DNA of 64,000 nucleotides from Harmothoe impar (Eukaryota > Annelida > Polychaeta > Phyllodocida > Polynoidae). Below the pieces are notes generated by a model that worked only from the letters and a program-made list of their open reading frames with translations, was not told the DNA's origin and ran no database searches. Both the position numbers and the translations under genes were made by a program. Shown in pieces: positions 61,213 through 64,000 of this stretch. The DNA lies in assembly GCA_947462335.1 (NCBI GenBank), contig OX381704.1:21282442-21346441 (forward strand), in the 5' to 3' direction. Every line of letters begins with the position of its first letter. Positions within the stretch are counted from its first letter, which is position 1.

Positions 61213-61300
61213 ATGGCCAACAGGAGGCTCCTGCAGTTTGGACGTAGCCTTCTCAGCAGCCAGGGGGCATTAAAGGCCAACCATGCCAACACATGTACAG
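61213..61300 (+). CDS. Probable first coding exon of a mitochondrial-type protein (partial gene)
   Basis: 29 codons plus one base, ending at a strong donor (ACAG then GTAGGT). The peptide begins MANRRLLQFGRSLLSSQGAL: Arg, Leu, Ser-rich with no acidic residue, as in mitochondrial presequences. A C-A-rich leader and TATA box precede it. The following exons are not identified in this window, so the gene is not named. The frame also runs on past the donor, which is why it could be missed. Confidence 0.45.
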
Positions 61301-64000
61301 GTAGGTCTACAAAGTCAGCATCACATTCATCACATTTAATACACAGCGGTGCAGCTGTTAAATTCAGCCGCCATACTATGTTTTTTAACGTTATGATGCG
61401 CCACTGCAGCCCCGGCGAGTAACTCGCCCGTGCTCGGCGGGGCTGCCACCATTCTGCTTGAATGCTGCATGAATGCATCAATTACGAGCCATGCCTGCAT
61501 TCATGCATCATGACGAAAACAGGGAAAATGCAATAAAGCTGTAGATTCACCACTTCCAGACGCCCATAGGCAGTGCAAACGTGAGGCCAAATAAAAAAAA
61601 AAGGTTGGTTTCCGGTAACATGGTCAGACGACCCAGACCCGGCCGGTCGGATTTTTAAATTTTAGGCCTATTTTAAGCGTTTTTTCCTCTAAAATCCTTA
61701 AAAATTATCCGATTTACAAACCGTAAAAACTGGTATGTAGGGAAAAATTTGAAAAAGAGAAAAAAAGAGGGGGGACCGGGCCCTGTTTTGCTAGACCCGG
61801 TCGGGTTACCGGAAACAAACCTTTTTTTTTGCCCGACCCTTTTTTTCTCTGAGCTACAGCCTACAGCTATGTTAATATTCCACATTGAACCAAAGTTAGG
61901 AAATCCAGTGTTACAAATTTACCTCATTGCGGACACTTTGCATTTCTTTTGTAATTCCGGTAATATTGCCTGGTATATCTTACTAGTAAAACAGAATTCC
62001 ATAATCTATCGAGCATTTGCATATTAATAAAAGAACAAAACATATCTACACTAGAAATATATTTTTGACCCTATTAGACCTGCCCCATACAAATGTAACC
62101 TGCTTTGGAATACATATACCTCATTGCTAGGTCTAGACATATTGTCTGACTGTAGGGTGAACATCAAAATCAAGCATTCAACTATGAGGTACACTCCGAG
62201 GTACAATCTGATTCTGATAATCTATGACCTGTTCCAGCTCCTCACCCCAAAACGGTCATATACTGAGTACAGGAGGACACAGGACATATGACATATGCTT
62301 TCCTTTGTCTGGGAGTGCTTATTCTTTTAATAACATGGGGGGGGGGGGGGTCGTGCCCCCGCGCGATCCTCTCTTTAGAGGAGTTGACATTTTTTGCCGC
62401 AAATTGGAGCGCGCTGGGGAAAAGCGTGGAAACATGCATGGGAGAAAGGGTCATGATTGAAAGGAGGGGGAGGCTTTTTACGTGGGTGGGGGAGGGGGTG
62501 GTGATCGGGGAATTATTGCGGCTGTGAGAACCCCCCCCCCCCCCCAGCCCCCGTGATATATGATCGTTCAATAGTACCAGTACTATAAGTATCACGGATA
62601 TCAATGACATCCCTACCCGATAATAACATCAACAATAACTAAACCCAGCAGGGTTATCTGTGCCAGGCCTCCAGGTATCAGGATAACGGACGTAGTGGGA
62701 GACATGATAGGTCCTTATCTCCTCTCACGTCACAGTCACGTAATGACTGCTGGAGTTCCTTGGCCCTCTTTTCTATAGTGCGTACATATAGTTGGTTATC
62801 ATATTACTCTTTAATGACAGCATGATGCCTTCATAATGTAGCATAGAGCCACATAGTCAATCGCCAGCAGGAGTGTCGGAACAGAGGGGGGGGGGGACAG
62901 GGGGCCATGGCCCCCCCAATCCTAGACATGGGGGGGGGGCAGAGTATCTTTCGCCCCCCTCAAAAAACATAAAAAAGATTTAGCGAAGAAAAAAGAAGAT
63001 ATTCATTACTCTATAGTTATATAAAGAAAACCCCATAAATTGACCTACAAATGCACGAAATCATGTCAACTTTTTCAAAATTCTGCTTGGGGGCCATGCC
63101 CCCAGACCCCCAATAAATTTTCAGTGTGTCGCGTTTTAACGCTCAGAATTATGCACCCTTCTGAACTTTGTTTGGTTCGGCCGTGCCCCCCCCCCCCGCC
63201 AAAGTAAAGTTGCTTCCGACACCCCTGGCCAGTGGTGCATTCATGCATCATGTCGACCTTCTGGGAGTGTATCAACACTGTACAGTGCCTGCGGTAGTAG
63301 TCATGCATAATAATAGCAACAAGCATGGCACATCAGAATGCCGTGCTGTAAAGGGTTAACATCGCTACACGACCATGTAATTATTGAAGCAGATTGGGTC
63401 AGATAGATGCAGGTAGATCCGATGAACTATCTATGTATACCCATGGTCCCGTAACCCTGACCCGCCTTTGTCATATTGCTGCTAGATAGCTGCTTAGCCC
63501 TTTGAGGATGGAATGATGCTTCAAGGGTATGTTGCAAACCCTTTGCGATGTATCAACCCCAGAAGGTAGACATCATACATGAATACAGCATTGGCGAACT
63601 ACACTTGCATGGTGACGCCACTATATGTATAGTACATCAACGCTATAATAAGGGTTAATGCTATAGCCATCCCCATTGTTTTGTTGGACGGTATTGGTAA
63701 CATTTCAACCTATTGTGTGAGTTTTTAATCGTGCTAATTCAAGATGTTGAAAACGTTAAATGATGGAAATGATGAAGGAGTTTAAATCCTTGTGGACCAG
63801 TACCTGATTGCAATAACTCGGTATACTAGTTTTAGACCTGACCTCCATGCAGAACTGGAGCCCACAATCTACAATCACCGTTATAACTTTAGTACCTTTT
63901 GCATATGTGAGTGACCCAGCATACTTATGATTTACAGTTTATAATTATTTTGCACATGTTATTTGCAAAATAAATGGTACCTTGATATCTTGTCTTGCTC
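61301..64000. other. Intron or intergenic sequence with scattered repeats
   Basis: No exon can be supported. It holds G and C homopolymer runs (62338-62350, 62531-62545, 62886-62895, 62930-62938, 63187-63197) and TGCATTCATGCATCATGACGA words at 61466-61480, 61495-61516 and 63237-63256. Confidence 0.4.

Overview
This is a metazoan nuclear genome window. It has spliced host exons with GT/AG introns, dense DNA-transposon, LINE and MITE debris, and two large complete insertions. Base composition, repeat types and the lectin gene fit an invertebrate deuterostome such as a lancelet, but the species cannot be proved from the sequence; a mollusc or hemichordate is possible.

Layout. (1) 1-4190: repeat-rich flank with a small AACGTT-rich MITE and one copy of a ~870-bp interspersed repeat. 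(2) 4197-23291: a complete, apparently recent Polinton/Maverick (virus-like self-synthesising transposon) of about 19.1 kb. It has ~300-bp terminal inverted repeats and an exact 6-bp target duplication (CATATC at 4191-4196 and 23292-23297). Genes radiate from a central promoter region (14764-15504). The minus-strand block carries the virion and integration module (ATPase, lytic/basic protein, conserved nuclear-type protein, chromodomain integrase, penton, core protein, double jelly-roll major capsid, adenain-like protease, coiled-coil protein), packed with overlaps or 2-7-nt gaps. The same strand then carries three accessory genes: a tandem death-domain protein, a DUF5662/HD-like protein and an orphan. 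The plus strand carries a protein with two SUMO-interacting motifs, a protein-primed-type DNA polymerase B with an OTU-like N-terminal domain, and a Cys-rich putative zinc protein. (3) 24404-25274: second, inverted copy of the ~870-bp repeat. (4) 25495-37028: an 11.5-kb Ty3/gypsy LTR element with 311-bp LTRs differing at five sites and a 4-bp target duplication (GTAT). Its gag and a 977-codon third ORF are open, but pol is broken several times. (5) 37033-51700: LINE fragment split by a MITE, nuclear-receptor-half-site-rich repeats, a CXC-type cysteine-rich fragment and many TIR elements. (6) 51789-56495: a host gene of at least four exons for a secreted-type or cytosolic carbohydrate-binding protein made of two ricin-B-like beta-trefoil lectin modules joined by a His/Gly/Pro-rich linker. 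(7) 56500-64000: fold-back elements, including one with 9-bp duplications typical of Mutator-like elements, and a probable first exon of a mitochondrial-type protein at 61213.

How the parts work together. The Polinton encodes what is expected for replication (PolB), integration (INT), packaging (ATPase), virion assembly (major capsid, penton, core proteins) and maturation (protease). The most interesting part is its cargo: proteins that look aimed at host pathways (death-domain signalling, SUMO/nuclear bodies, possibly nucleotide metabolism and ubiquitin). This suggests an element that behaves, or recently behaved, as a virus that counters host defence. That last step is inference from domain content only.
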